A stretch of DNA of 64,000 bases from Terebella lapidaria (GCA_949152475.1 OX424556.1:1240001-1304000), one strand, 5' to 3'; positions 22,452 to 34,339 are shown, counted from the first letter of the stretch. Numbers and translations are program-made. The notes: generated by a model not told the origin, from the sequence alone.

Positions 22452-23654
22452 AACACTTTCTCGCATTTATATATAGCTGTTGGTAATCAGGGTTCTTTGG
22501 GAGGACTAAATTGACTTGTAACCATTGCAACAGTGTATTTAAGTGCATTTAACTATTGAAATTATGGAAAGCACATTATATTTTCATTTTAATTGTACTT
22601 TAAGTTAATGATAAGTAAATTGGTGATCTCGAATTTTTAATTAGAGATCACGACATACAAAGTCGTGATCACGACTTAAGTTCCACATTTGTCTCACATA
22701 TAACATGGCCCTAATGCGCACAATACTTTTAAATATTACGGACTACAGTAGAACATATTTCGAGATCAAGACTTCGTCATTCGTGATCACGACTTTGTAA
22801 TTCGAGATCACGACTTTGGTAATTCGAGATCACGACTTTGTAATTCGAGATCACGACTCTATAATTCGAGATCACGACTTTGTAATTCGAGATCACGACT
22901 TTGTAATTCGTAATCACGACTTCGTTATTCGAGATCACGACTTTGTAATTCGAGATCACTAATTTGTGATTCGTCGTGATCTCGAGATCACGACTTTGTA
23001 ATTCGAGATCACGACTTTATAATTCGAGATCTCGACTTTATAATTCGACATCTCGACTTTGTAATTCGAGATCACGACTTTGTAACTCGAGATCATGACT
23101 TTGTAATTCGTGATCACGACTTTGTAATTCGAAATCACGACTTTGTAATTCGAGATCACGAATTAGACACCTTAAATTTTTCACATACAACCTGGCCCTA
23201 ATACGCTTTCTTAGGTAATCAGGGTTCTTTGGGAGGACTAAATTGACTTGTAACCATTGCAACAGTGCACTTAAGTGCATTTAACTATTGAAATTATCGA
23301 ACGCACATTATATTTTCATTTTAATCGTACTTTAAGTTATTGATAAGTAAATTGGTGATCTCGAATTTGTAATTAGAGATCATGACTTACAAAGTCGTGA
23401 TCACGACTTAAGTTCCACATTTGTTTCACATATAACATGGCCCTAATACGCGCAATACTTTCAAATATCACGGACTACAGTAGAACATAATTCGAGATCA
23501 CGACTTCGTAATTTGTAATCACGACTTTGTAATTCGAGATCACGACTTTGTAATTCGTGATCACGACTTTGTAATTCGAGACCACCAATAAGACACCATA
23601 TTTTTTGACATACAACCTGGCCCTAATACGCCGTCGTAATAAGTATCATACATG

Positions 23655-24517
23655 TGTAAAGTTCGGTGCCCGCTACAGGGCGCCGCTCTCTACGGTAACA
23701 ACTACAACCAGGTAACAGCACCTCCGGATCGGATCCAGAACATGCGGAGCGGGTTCCGCACATCCGGAACGGGTCCCGCACATCCGGAACGGGCTCCGGA
23801 ACGAGTCCCGCACATCCGGAACGGGACTCCGCACATCCGGAACGGGCTCCGCATATCCGGAACGGGTCCGACCGTCATACATCACAACATAACACATATC
23901 ATCATCATCACCTTATCTACAACATGCACATTATACATTCGTTATGGTAATGTAGCCGTGTGTAGAGTCCGAGGAGCCATGGAGCGGCTCCACGGAGCAC
24001 GTACACGTGGGCATGTTGCTGGCCGGTCTCGCCGAAGGCACTGTCACAGAGATAGAACTCTGAGCCAGCCCGACGGTCTGCCAGAGCCTGTGTCACACGT
24101 CCCGGGAAGGGAGAGAACTGGCGATCCACAGGGCTTACGCCCCCGAGTCAGCAACTTGTCTCTCCCAGCCCGGGCCTCCCCATGGAAATCGTCCCCAGGG
24201 CTCTAAGAGCCCACTACTCCTGACCAGGGAACGCAAAGCTCATGGCGAGCCTTGCGTGCGTCCTGTTCACTCTCTCTCGGACAATCTCCTCGATCGAGTC
24301 GCTTCCAGTGTATATATAATACACCACAAGCTGTAGGACGCACGCGAGGTCTAATCGATCCATTGTTATAGTTTACTGGAGCGTAAATTACAATACGTCG
24401 CCGTGGCAACGCACGCTCGAACGGAGCATGTCAAAACAAGGCCAAGTACGAAAAGGCCACATAAATGGCATTTATGTTTACAATCACCTGCCGCGTGCTT
24501 AGGGCAAAATCGCCACA
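23655..24517 (-). mobile_element. Solo LTR of an LTR retrotransposon (fossil), 863 bp
   Basis: Read on the minus strand it begins TGTGGCG and ends TTTACA (TG...CA), and it is flanked by CATG on both sides (23651-23654 and 24518-24521). It contains a TATA-like stretch near 24316. No internal region or second LTR is attached, so it looks like a solo LTR left by recombination. A fragment with the same start lies at 36609-36801 in the opposite orientation. The family is probably Gypsy-like by target length, unproven. Confidence 0.65.
23735..23870. repeat. Short GC-rich tandem repeat inside the solo LTR
   Basis: About six degenerate copies of ACATCCGGAACGGGCTCCGC (20-22 bp) lie within the LTR. 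They give the local ORFs an artefactual repeated appearance. Confidence 0.75.
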
Positions 24518-27479
24518 CATGTAAAAATCTTGTGGTATTGGAGATAAGTTGATGTGTTAGTATCAGATATAGGTTTCATGTAATTGTGCTGATATAGAAC
24601 TTGGCCATTTACAGGAGCTGTTGGTTTGCCTGAATGTCTGGCATTTTCACCAAGCTTTCAAATTATGCCGTGGTGAAAATACTAGATCCAAGGATTCGAA
24701 TAATTATTTATTCTATAGGTGTGAACATCGATTTGACTGATCAATTATTCTTTCAATCCACAAGTTATTTCACATGAGCAACAATTTGATGTCTGCATGA
24801 CATACTATTCCACATTAGAGCTTGCCAAGCAATGCTCCTTGAACCAGACTGTACTAGATATTGATGGTTTTGCTGGCTCCTGTGTCTTGACTCTGAATCA
24901 CTCCCCTTGTAGCGGGTTTGTGCAGGTCACGGCTGTGAACACGACGAGAGCCAGCAGAAAGAGCCCGAGGATGACGAAGAAGACGCGGTCTAGTGCAGTC
25001 GCCACAACCCGCCACTGGACCAGTCTCTCCTTGCGGACGTCGGCGCGCTGGTGGCGATCACTCTGGCTCGTCAGCTGACCCAGTACAGCCTGCAGCACCT
25101 GCTCCACGCCACTCGGCTGGACTGCATTCACGGGATTCACAGACTTGGCCTGGACTGACTCCAAGCTGGGCTCGGAAGAGGTCACGTTGTTAGGAGGGCT
25201 TCGGTTCACTGGAACTGGCTCGATACTGGCCAGTGACCTTTTGTTGAAGATTGAAGCCAGGGATAGCAAACAAGCTGGCGGTGGTGTGGTCACGTGACTG
25301 TGGTGCAGGATCAACACCACCACAGAACTCGCCACGGTCAGGCACGTGATCCCCATGACAACCAGCACAAAAATCACTGAATCAACAAGTGAGATATGAC
25401 ACTGGGTTAAACCAGGCTCACCACACAGGGACATACCATTTTCATATTTTATGCTTTAAGTTTGTTAGAACATAATGATCAAATGTACTTGGCACTCACG
25501 GATGATGGGTACAGCCATTGATGTGTGTGGGACACTTTCTGTCAATGCCAGGATGAAGACGGTGAAGGAGAGAAGGAGAGTGACTCCCATAGACATCTTC
25601 TCTCCGGAGTCCGGGGGCAGCCACAGCACCATCAGCACCAGTAAGAAGAGGGTCAGTGACGGGATGATAATAGTCATCGTGTAGTACAGAGGCTTCCTCT
25701 GGAATGACATTCTGAACTCGACCTCAGGGTAAGGTTCCTCGGAGCAGCCACAGCAGTCGTAGTACCGGTTGATCTGTACGATCTCATGACCCACAATCTC
25801 CCACTCCCCATTCACCGGGTAATTCCTGAGAAGGTCGTCCTCGGCACAGCTGCGCAGAGTTGGGTTGATTGCCCTCCCAGTGTACGCCCAGTTACCAAAC
25901 ACCAGCGTACAGTGCTGCCGGTCAAACGGGAAGTATGTGACGTCACTGGCACTACATGTATTAGTATCATATATGTAAAAATCTCGTGGTTTTTTTGCGA
26001 TAAGTCGATGTATTAGTGTCATACATGTAAAAATCTTGTGATTTTGGAGATTTAGTATCAGATATAGGTTTCATGTAAATGTGCTGATATAGAACTCGGC
26101 CATTTAGAGGAGCTGTTCGTTTGCCCGAATGTCTGGCATTTTCTTCGGATATTCTTTAAGTATTTGAGAAGTGTCCAAGTTTCAACCAAGCTTTCAAATT
26201 ATGTGGTGAAAATACTGGATCCAAGGATTCGAAAAAATATTTATTATATAGATGTGAACATCGATCTGACTGATCAATTAATCTTTCAATCCCCAACGTT
26301 TTTCATGGGAGCAACAATCTGATGTCTGCATAACATATTATTCCACATTAGAGCTTGCCAAGAAATGCTCCTTGAACCAGACTGTACTATATATTGATGG
26401 TTTTGCTGGCTCCTGTGTCTTGACTCTGAATCACTCCCCTTGTAGCGGGTTTGTGCAGGTCACGGCTGTGAACACGACGAGCGCCAGCAGAAAGAGCCCG
26501 AGGATGACGAAGAAGAAAACGCGGTCTAGTGCAGTCGCCACAACCCGCCACTCGATCAGTCTCTCCTTGCGGACATCGGCGCGCTGGTGGCGATCACTCT
26601 GGCTCGTCAGCTGACCCAGTACAGCCTGCAGCACCTGCTCCACGCCACTCGGTTGGACTGCATTCACGGGATTGGCCTGGACTGACTCCAAGCTGGGCTT
26701 GGAAGAGGTCACGTTGTTAGGAGGGCTTCGGTTCACTGGAACTGGCTCGATACTAGCCAGTGACCTTTTGTTGAAGATTGAAGCCAGGGATAGCAAACAA
26801 GCTGGCGGTGGTGTGGTCACGTGACTGTGGTGCAGGATCAACACCACCACAGAACTCGCCACGGTCAGACACGTGATCCCCATGACAACCAGCACATAAA
26901 TCACTGAATCAACAAGTGACATATGACATTGGGTTAAACCAGGCTCACCACACAGAGGCATGTCATTTTCATATTTCATGCTCTAACTTTGTCAGTACAT
27001 AATGATCTTATGTGCTTGGCACTCACGGATGATGGGTACAGCCATTGATGTGTGTGGGACACTTTCTGTCACCGCCAGGATGAAGACGGTGAAGGAGAGA
27101 AGGAGAGTGACTCCCATAGACATCTTCTCTCCGGAGTCCGGGGGCAGCCAGAGAACCATCAGCACCAGTAAGAAGAGGATCAGTGACGGGATGATAATAG
27201 TCATCGTGTAGTACAGAGGCTTCCTCTGGAATGACATTCTGAACTCGACCTCAGGGTAAGGTTCCTCGGAGCAGCCACAGCAGTCGTAGTACCGGTTGAT
27301 CTGTACGATCTCATGATCCACAATCTCCCACTCCCCATTCACCGGGTAATTCCTGAAAAGGTCGTCTTCGGCACAGCTGCGCAGAGTTAGGTTGATTGCC
27401 CTCCCAGTGTACGCCCAGTTACCAAACACCAGCGTACAGTGCTGCCGGTCAAACGGGAAGTATGTTACGTCACTGGCAC
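24518..27479. repeat. Tandem duplication of the 3' half of gene C, period ~1533 bp
   Basis: 24518-25952 and about 26022-27479 align along their whole length, covering the 3' flank, last exon, last intron and most of exon 5. The two stop codons are 1533 bp apart (24898 and 26431). Homology ends abruptly at GTCACTGGCAC (25952 and 27479). At the junction (about 25953-26060) a ~50-bp segment (TATTAGTATCATATATGTAA...) is itself doubled. Confidence 0.9.
24898..25952 (-). pseudogene. Gene B: 5'-truncated nAChR-like copy of gene C
   Basis: Two exons remain: 25952-25500 (starting inside the Cys-loop at ASDVTYFPFDRQHC, through loop C RYYDCCGC, M1, M2 and VPHTSMAVPII) and 25376-24898 (M3, cytoplasmic loop, M4, stop). 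Both are open and nearly identical to gene C, with small replacements such as LVQWRVV for LIEWRVV. Exons 1-4 and the first third of exon 5 are missing, so no signal peptide and no complete binding domain can be made. It is best read as a pseudogene from partial tandem duplication. An AATAAA-type signal (complement of TTTATT near 24706) lies downstream, as in gene C. Confidence 0.88.
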
Positions 27480-28608
27480 ACTGGGACTGAAACTGTCCAC
27501 TGGGCTCCCAGATACACTGGCCGTCAGAGAACACTCTCACTCTGACCAGAGTGTAGTGTTCTTCCGTGTACACCTTGTCACCAACCCTGCAATGTGAACA
27601 TGGTGTCAGCAATGACAACTAAGATCGCCCTGCCGACAGATTGGTATGTCGTGTTCCCTGGTATGGGATGCGAGCGCTATGCACATGTATCTGTCGTGTT
27701 GACCCAGGCTGTCCGAGAGTATTGCGCACCTGTTGTAGAGGACAAAGTCAGGCAGCCAGACCATCAGAGGAGACACCACAACCACGTCCAGACTGTCATA
27801 CTCAGTGGCATTCCAGGTCAGCCGCTCGTCCACCCAGCTCTGAGGGGACATATCAAGGGGCTTGTCAATGAGCTTGTGGGGTAATGAAGTAGCATATAAG
27901 ACACAACGACAATGTAGCATACCACTTTGAGAAATCCCGACGTTGTCAGAGTTTCTGTCTTTATACTCTGCAATCAAAGGCGAAAAAATATAGAAAACAG
28001 TTAGAAATGGATACTTTCCGCATGAATAGACTGGTTGTATTAGTATTTAGTAAGCGTCTAGTAGTTTTGTGTGATGTGTTGCACCAGGTCATGAAGCTTG
28101 ATCAGACTGTAACTCAGGTAGACTGTTGTACTAAGGGACGAGTTGATCACAGGCCTAGCCGCCGGACTATAATCCCGGAACAAGTCCTGCATGAGCCGCT
28201 GTTCTGTGTTCTGGGGGTTCGCTGTAAACATGTACAATATACTCATTATGTATTTCTGCCTTTGTAAGTATCATAGTTATAATTGTGTTGACGACTCATT
28301 TCCAGAACATTTCAGGTATAACTATAAACATCAATGTTTTTAGAGAACTATACTAGCCTAAGACTAGAACCTACTGGAATTGAGACCACGTGACGGATTT
28401 GCTGAAAAGAATCCGCTCGCGTTGGATGAACACGCTGATGACAGCAACGAAATATTTATATCTCATAAAAAAATACTCAGATTATTACCATTCATTAGAA
28501 TTTTTTCACACAAGTCCATGTTTTGTTTGGTCAAGCTGGTAGCTCACCTTTTGATGTCAGTAGAACAAAGGGCCATAAGATATCTCTGATCCACATGGCA
28601 TTTGACAT
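26431..28608 (-). CDS. Gene C: nicotinic acetylcholine receptor-like subunit, alpha type, complete
   Basis: Six exons: 28608-28548, 28221-28085, 27967-27923, 27839-27730, 27586-27027 and 26903-26431, in phase, 461 codons plus stop. The first exon gives a signal-like N-terminus (MSNAMWIRDILWPFVLLTSK). Then come NTEQRLMQDLFRDYSPAARP, a loop D region TSGFLKV, loop A (WLPDFVLYNR), the Cys-loop (CASDVTYFPFDRQHC), loop B Trp (FGNWAYTG), loop C (RYYDCCGCSEEPYPEV, about 220-235), M1, a cation-type M2 (GEKMSMGVTLLLSFTVFILA), M3, a short cytoplasmic loop and M4. Exon sizes 2-4 (137, 45, 110) equal those of genes A and D. The exon 2 donor is GTGCAA, a weak site. A polyadenylation-type signal lies near 26240. 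It stands head-to-head with gene D, 1.47 kb apart. Predicted role: acetylcholine-gated cation channel subunit; ligand not proven. Confidence 0.9.
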
Positions 28609-30081
28609 TTTGTCACGAGTGACATTACAAGTGAACTGTCAGCGTATTGAGTGACATGTGAAGTAATAATAATCCTCGGTCCGCTCTCTGACGTGTCTCT
28701 TGGCTCAGCAATCGCTCCCCGATAACAGCGCTGCTTCCAGACATTAAACGACAAATCACTCCCGATAACACGAATCCGGCGAAAATAATTCCCAAATGAA
28801 ATCCGCTCAATTTGGAATAATCCCATATACATGTACAGCCTGTCGTGAGCAAATCCCCTGGAAGTGTTGTGACTAACAGACGCCACATTTACCGAAAACT
28901 CATTCACGTCAATCAGAATACTTATTTGGGTAACAAAGCACAAATAATATTTTATGTGCATTGGCAGTCTGTGCATACCTGCTAATTATCTGTAAATACA
29001 CCATCAAAGGTGCAGTTTAGCCGAGGGGAGTTCTGCCCATGGACTCGGTCATGGAATGCAAACTTGTGGGTTGTCGGCACATATACATTATGTGCTTTGT
29101 CTAACGTGTTGTGACCACAGTGAACAACCTAGCAGACAATAGATACCATTGTCTATAGTAACATTGTCACATTCACGTTTTAGCGGGCCAACCTTAGGAT
29201 GTCTACGAGGATGACATAGGCGGATCCACGTTGGGGCTGGAGACCGACTATGTTCATTTTGCAATCTCAATAATGTAACTTGTGCGTTTGAATACTTTCA
29301 TGAAATATGGTATATGGGTGATACGGCGCCCCTAACCCCAGACCGGCCATACTCGTCTTGCTCCGCTGGATTTATGTTCTCTTCTCCAAACTTTACCCCA
29401 CCCCCCAACCCAAAAAATATCCGCACCTGGATGTGCATTATGAAGCCTGGTGATGTTTATTGACTTCCATGTATCTTCAGACTTTCGAGTCATTTCGTGA
29501 ATTTCGTAGAATTATCTGACTTACTCGATGAAAGTGGTTTTCATACCATGGCAGAGGTGACTCAGACTCACTTAAGTTGCTTGAAGTTAATTTTAGGAGA
29601 GACCGGTAGCGTTTCTTTATCGATTCCACTTAAGTGAACACGGCATTGAGATTCGAGAACAATGGGCAAAAACTGTAAAACAAATGTCTTCTTTGAAAAT
29701 AAATCAAAACCCAGGGAAATATCATTCCCAGGGGAACTCATCGTGTTTCCTCAAGACATCGAAGCCACATTTGTTCCCAAAGTATTGATAAGGACCGGAA
29801 GCTTATCAAATCTCGCTCACACTCAGTCCATCACCACAGCGTGACATCAACCAATCACAACATAGTATGTTGATACAGTTCTCCATGACATCAACCAATC
29901 AGAAGAAACCTTGTTTGCACAGTTCTTCAGGACGTCTGAAGCGTCTAAAAGCCGTCTTATCTTGTGACGTCATGGGTCTGACCACCACTAAACTGATATT
30001 TAGTGTGATGAGCTCGTGAAAGATAACACACTATCAGTTGATATATTGAGTGTCTCAGCGTGGCAGTGACGATTGAACAGA
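28609..30081. promoter_or_regulatory. Bidirectional intergenic region between receptor genes C and D
   Basis: This 1.47-kb stretch separates two divergent start codons and contains no ORF with family features, so it must hold both promoters and 5' UTRs. The only regulatory-looking element I can define is the CCAAT pair at 29842-29904. Confidence 0.45.
29842..29904 (+). promoter_or_regulatory. Duplicated CCAAT-box element upstream of gene D
   Basis: TGACATCAACCAATCACAA (29842-29860) recurs as TGACATCAACCAATCAGAA (29886-29904), 44 bp apart and 180-240 bp before the gene D start codon. Both contain CCAATCA. The pairing and position suit NF-Y-type promoter sites, but this is inference. Confidence 0.4.
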
Positions 30082-32753
30082 ATGAAAGCTGCTCAATATA
30101 TCTTTGTATACCACACAGTATTCTGTGTTGTATACTGCCGCATTCCTGCCTCCGAAACTAGTAAGTATCAGAATTTTTGATTGATTTGTCAAACTGACAT
30201 GAACGCCGTAGGTCGATCACAAATACCTAACTCGCCGAAATATACATATAAAATAGTCCCGATCAGACAGTTCAGATTTCCTCAGGCGTGGTGCAGAACA
30301 CGGAACAGAGGCTGATGCGAGATTTGTTCAGGGATTATAGTCCGGTGGCCAGACCTGTCCTGAACACTTCCTCTAACAGTCTTGTCAACATCAGCTTCGT
30401 GCTCAACAAGCTTCAGGAACTGGTCAGTCTGGCACCATGTAGCGACTGATAAAGGCCTGTGACAGTCGTTAATGACAAGAATTGTGTAGGCTCTGGGAAA
30501 TTTACCGAACGTGCCAGTGAAAATATAGATAATTTGTGTAAGTAGTGTAGGAATGAAGGTGCAAGATGACTTTGCTTGGCCATGTTGAATTTAATTTGTG
30601 AAATCTCATAATTTCAGAATATCAAGACAGAAACCATGACCACATCAGGTTACCTGAGAGTGGTAAGTACAAAAACATCACACACCATCCTGTCAATATA
30701 TTATTACTTTTATTGTTTACAAATAATACTCCTGTGGTGACGACCACTGACCCTGACTACTCTCTCCGGACCCTGACTACTCTCTCTGGAACCTGACTAC
30801 TCTCTCCAGACCCTAACTACTCTCTCTGGACCCTGACTACTCTCTCCGAACCCTGACTACTCTCTCCGGACCCCAACTACTGTCTCCGGACCCCGACTAC
30901 TCTCACCGGACCCTGATTACTGTCTCCGGACCCTGACTACTCTCTCCGGACCCTGACTACTGTCTCCGGACCCTGACTACTGTCTCTGGACCCTGACTAC
31001 TCTTTCCAGACCCTGACTACTCTCTCCGGAACCTGATTACTCTCTCTGGACCCTGACTACTCTTTCCAGACCCTGACTACTCTCTCTGTACCCCGACTAC
31101 TGTCTCCAGACCCTGACTACTCTCTCTGTACCCCGACTACTGTCTCCAGACACTGACTACTCTCTCCGGACCCTAACTACTATCTCTGGACCCTGACTAC
31201 TCTCTCCGGACCCTGATTACTCTCTCCGGACCCGGTCTGTTCCAGTCATGGACAGACGAGCGTCTGACCTGGGACCCGGCTCAGTACGACGGACTCGAGA
31301 ACATCGTCGTGTCTCCGCTGATGGTCTGGCTGCCAGACTTCGTCCTCTACAACAGGTAACGTGCACAAGTTATTGCTACATGCTGTTCGATTGCAACAAC
31401 TAGTAGTGATGTGAATATCTCTGATTGGAGGGTATCAATAATAACCTTGCCTAGAGCAAGAAGGACAGGTTTCACAAAGCCATCCTTATCTTGTGTAGAG
31501 TGGGCGAGGTGGTGTACACGGAGGAACACTACACACTGTGCCGTGTACAGCTGCGCTCGGACGGTGTGTGTCAGTGGGCTCCGGGAGGACAGTTCAAGTC
31601 ACAGTGCCTCAGTGATGTCGCCTACTTCCCGTTCGACAAGCAGCAGTGCTCGCTGGTGTTCGGTAACTGGGCTTACTCGAGCACCGCCATCAATCTGACG
31701 TACCGCAGCTGTGCCGAGGAGGAGCTTCTGAGCAGCTACGCTCAGAACGGCGAGTGGGACATCGTCAGCACTCAGATCACACAGATCGACAGGTCAATTT
31801 ACTATGTCACTTGATATCAGCAAACTCCCCCTCGTACACATTTTGTCTGTGATGTAGTTCCTAATTTGGATGATAAATAAATACCTACAAATCCCTGACG
31901 TTTTGTGAAGCAGGTATTACAACGACTGCTGCGGTTGTACGACGCATCCTTTCCCCGAGGTTCGATTCAATTTCTACTTCCAAAGAAAGTCCCTGTACTA
32001 CAACATGACGATCGTGGTGCCGTCACTGATCCTGTCGGCTCTGGTGCTGATGGTCCAGTGGCTGCCGTCAGACTCCGGAGAGAAGATGTCTATGGGAGTC
32101 ACTCTCCTGCTCTCCTTCACCGTCTTCATCCTGGCGCTGACGGAGAGTGTTCCTCACACATCGGAAGCTGTACCCATTATCTGTCAGTACTAAAGGTACG
32201 ATATTGGATCCTGGTTTTTGATGAGTGTACGATAGGTTGACCTCTCTGTTGTATTGTTGCAGTGATTTACGTGCTGGTGTTGATGGGTATCACGTGCGTT
32301 ACCGTAGCCAGTTCAGTGTTCGTGTTGATCCTGCACCACACCCATATCACCACTCCGCCTCCCGCTTGGCTGCTCAACCTGGGTTGGCTCCTGAACAGCA
32401 AGGCCATGCAGGCCCTCGAGGCTGTACATAGGATCAACGTTCAGCTTGACCGCCTCGAGTCCGGCCAGCGAGTCACCATGAAGACTCTGCACCAGCGCCG
32501 AGCCCTGAAGGTTTGTAACGTGAGCATGGAGCGGGGCGCTAGGGACCCGCTGAGGGGCGTACTGAGGCAGATTCTGGCTGAGTTTCAGTCACAGTCGGAG
32601 CGCAGACACCGCTCGGACCTGCGCAGGGAGCGTCTGATAGAGTGGCGCGTGGTGGCTACGGCACTGGACCGCCTCGTCTTCTGGATCATCCTCGGCCTAT
32701 TCCTCTCGGCTTTTCTCGTCACCATCATCATCGTGCCAATGACAGCACAGTAA
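30082..32753 (+). CDS. Gene D: nicotinic acetylcholine receptor-like subunit, alpha type, complete
   Basis: Seven exons: 30082-30160, 30286-30422, 30618-30662, 31246-31355, 31499-31792, 31914-32182 and 32263-32753, in phase, 474 codons plus stop. Signal peptide MKAAQYIFVYHTVFCVVYC; then NTEQRLMRDLFRDYSPVARP, TSGYLRV, loop A (WLPDFVLYNR), Cys-loop (CLSDVAYFPFDKQQC), loop B Trp (FGNWAYSS), loop C (YYNDCCGCTTHPFPEV), M1, M2 (GEKMSMGVTLLLSFTVFILA), M3, and a ~125-residue cytoplasmic loop with an Arg-rich helix before M4 (LDRLVFWIILGLFLSAFLV). It differs from A and C by an extra intron at QIDR/YYN that splits the long exon 5. Intron 3 carries a 20-bp minisatellite. The last exon is partly repeated downstream. 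By family it is a plasma-membrane cation channel subunit gated by acetylcholine or a related ligand. Confidence 0.92.
30751..31230 (+). repeat. 20-bp minisatellite resembling branch point plus polypyrimidine tract, 24 units
   Basis: Twenty-four exact-length copies of CCCTGACTACTCTCTCCGGA fill intron 3 of gene D and end 15 bp before the acceptor of exon 4. Each unit contains a CTGAC/CTAAC-type word like an animal branch point, followed by a pyrimidine stretch (CTCTCTCC). Variants change the purine of CTGAC or the CCGGA tail. Confidence 0.95.
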
Positions 32754-33049
32754 CCATGGTTACGAGGACATTACATTCATACTGATGATATCTAGAATAC
32801 AGCACAGCTACCGTGGCTACAAGGACAGCACAGTAGCCCTGGTCACGGTGACAGTACAGTAATTCCAGTATATTCCACATGTTGTCACTATCACTGATAA
32901 TAAGTGTATGTTTGTTTGTCACGGTGCGGAGTGATTTACAAAGGGTATAACAGCAACATGTGTTGAGTGCATTGTTTGTTGAAGAAATCATTAGCTAACA
33001 ACGAGTGTTTGCTTGCAGCCTCCTGGTTGTCACCCCGCCGGTAATGTTG

Positions 33050-33410
33050 TGTAACGTTTGGCGCCCGCTACCTGGAGTGCAAGCACCACGCAATGCAGCA
33101 CGGTCACGGCGGGCGTCGTAATTACTTTACTATAACCAGGTAGCAGTCCGCCGAACAAGTCCGGCCTTCATACATTACTTAGATATTGCATCATCACGGT
33201 AATGTAACCCGGTGTGACGAGCCCAGAAGCCATGGGCGCGCACTGCTAGGAAGTAAGACGGCCTGCCAGCTTATATAGCCCGAGGGCCAGGGCGTGACGT
33301 CAGACGATTGTTAAAGTATAGTGGAAAGGTTAAAGACAATGCGTCGCTAAGCGACGCACGAGCTTCGAACTTGAAGCGGCAAAAACAAGAATAGTGTGTG
33401 AAAAGCCACA
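33050..33410 (-). mobile_element. LTR-like remnant (fossil), related to the solo LTR at 23.7 kb
   Basis: Minus-strand ends are TGTGGC and GTTACA. The end segment GTAGCGGGCGCCAAACGTTA resembles that of the 23655-24517 LTR, and it has a TATA-like CTATATAAGC near 33280. No clear target duplication is visible. The second copy, about 35033-35385, came with the 1983-bp duplication. Confidence 0.45.
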
Positions 33411-34339
33411 GTGAAAAGCCATCAGTGGATGTATGTCACCAGCTCCATGTGTTACTGGCTACCATATTGGCTGTGTGCCATATTTCGAGCAGCCCTATCC
33501 CTTTTACAAGTACGCATATCTACCTTTTAAGCACCAATTCATAGGAAATACACACAATTGCTAGTAGCGTATGTATTCGCAATCACGATTGTTCACAAAA
33601 ATTAGCCATTGTTCCGTGTTTAAGTTTGTACTATCCAAAAATATAGACTGCCTTTTGTGACATGTAAGATACATACATACTACCATACTATCTCGAGATA
33701 TACTGGCCAAAATATTTTTTTTCTGCGTGGCCCTAACACTCTTCCGTAATTAGGTGTCCAATCCCATAAATATATATTCTTCTACTGTTCCACATAGGAT
33801 TCAAAATAATGTTCCTTCAATGACACAATATACCATTCATCCGGGCGTTTATGGAGAGTAATAATCATTCTGATATACGCCCATGGACCTACAACGCGGT
33901 CTAGAGGGAAATTTCTTCATTCATGGTAAATTTTACATGACAATTAGTGAGATAGACTTTATCCCTGGGACGCAAACGAACCAAATTTAAAAATTTCCCC
34001 GTCAGATAGGTAAGTGCATGTTCCCCATCAGGAGACCGCACCAGATTGTCTCCGAGCAGACTGTGTATAGTTTATTCATGGAGGTAATTTAATTACTGGT
34101 CTTGGTTATAGTTTTACTTTTACGTCTGCTCATTATTTGGGTCTTATGTATCTAAAATCTCGAGTTGCCGGAGAGTGAAGAATCACGCAAGGCCGTGTAG
34201 ATTGTAGATTGTACAGAAGAGGATGAGGGCCACACAACTAAACTCGACTTACGTTTCTTGATTATTTGACTTTTCTCGATATATCGACTTATGACTATGG
34301 CATTTAAAGTACCGGGTACAAGTGAAATGGAGATAGATT
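33411..34339. other. AT-rich spacer of the 1983-bp duplication
   Basis: Non-coding AT-rich DNA with no recognisable gene. It is repeated almost unchanged at about 35386-36304. Confidence 0.5.

Larger units (their letters stand above)
20952..23636. mobile_element. Foldback DNA transposon with tandem-repeat arms, TA target
   Basis: The ends are inverted copies of CGACGGCGTATTAGGGCCAG followed by GTTGTATGTCAAAAA, flanked by TA (20950-20951 and 23637-23638). Inside both ends lie arrays of a 19-22-bp unit, GATCTCGAATTACAAAGTCGT, in the right-hand arm mostly as its complement: 20999-21150 on the left; 22760-23165 and 23490-23590 on the right. The right arm contains a second internal terminus (23160-23208) and a ~735-bp direct duplication (22481 onward, repeated from 23215). 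No transposase is visible. A TTAA MITE and a LINE fragment sit in the centre. Confidence 0.75.
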
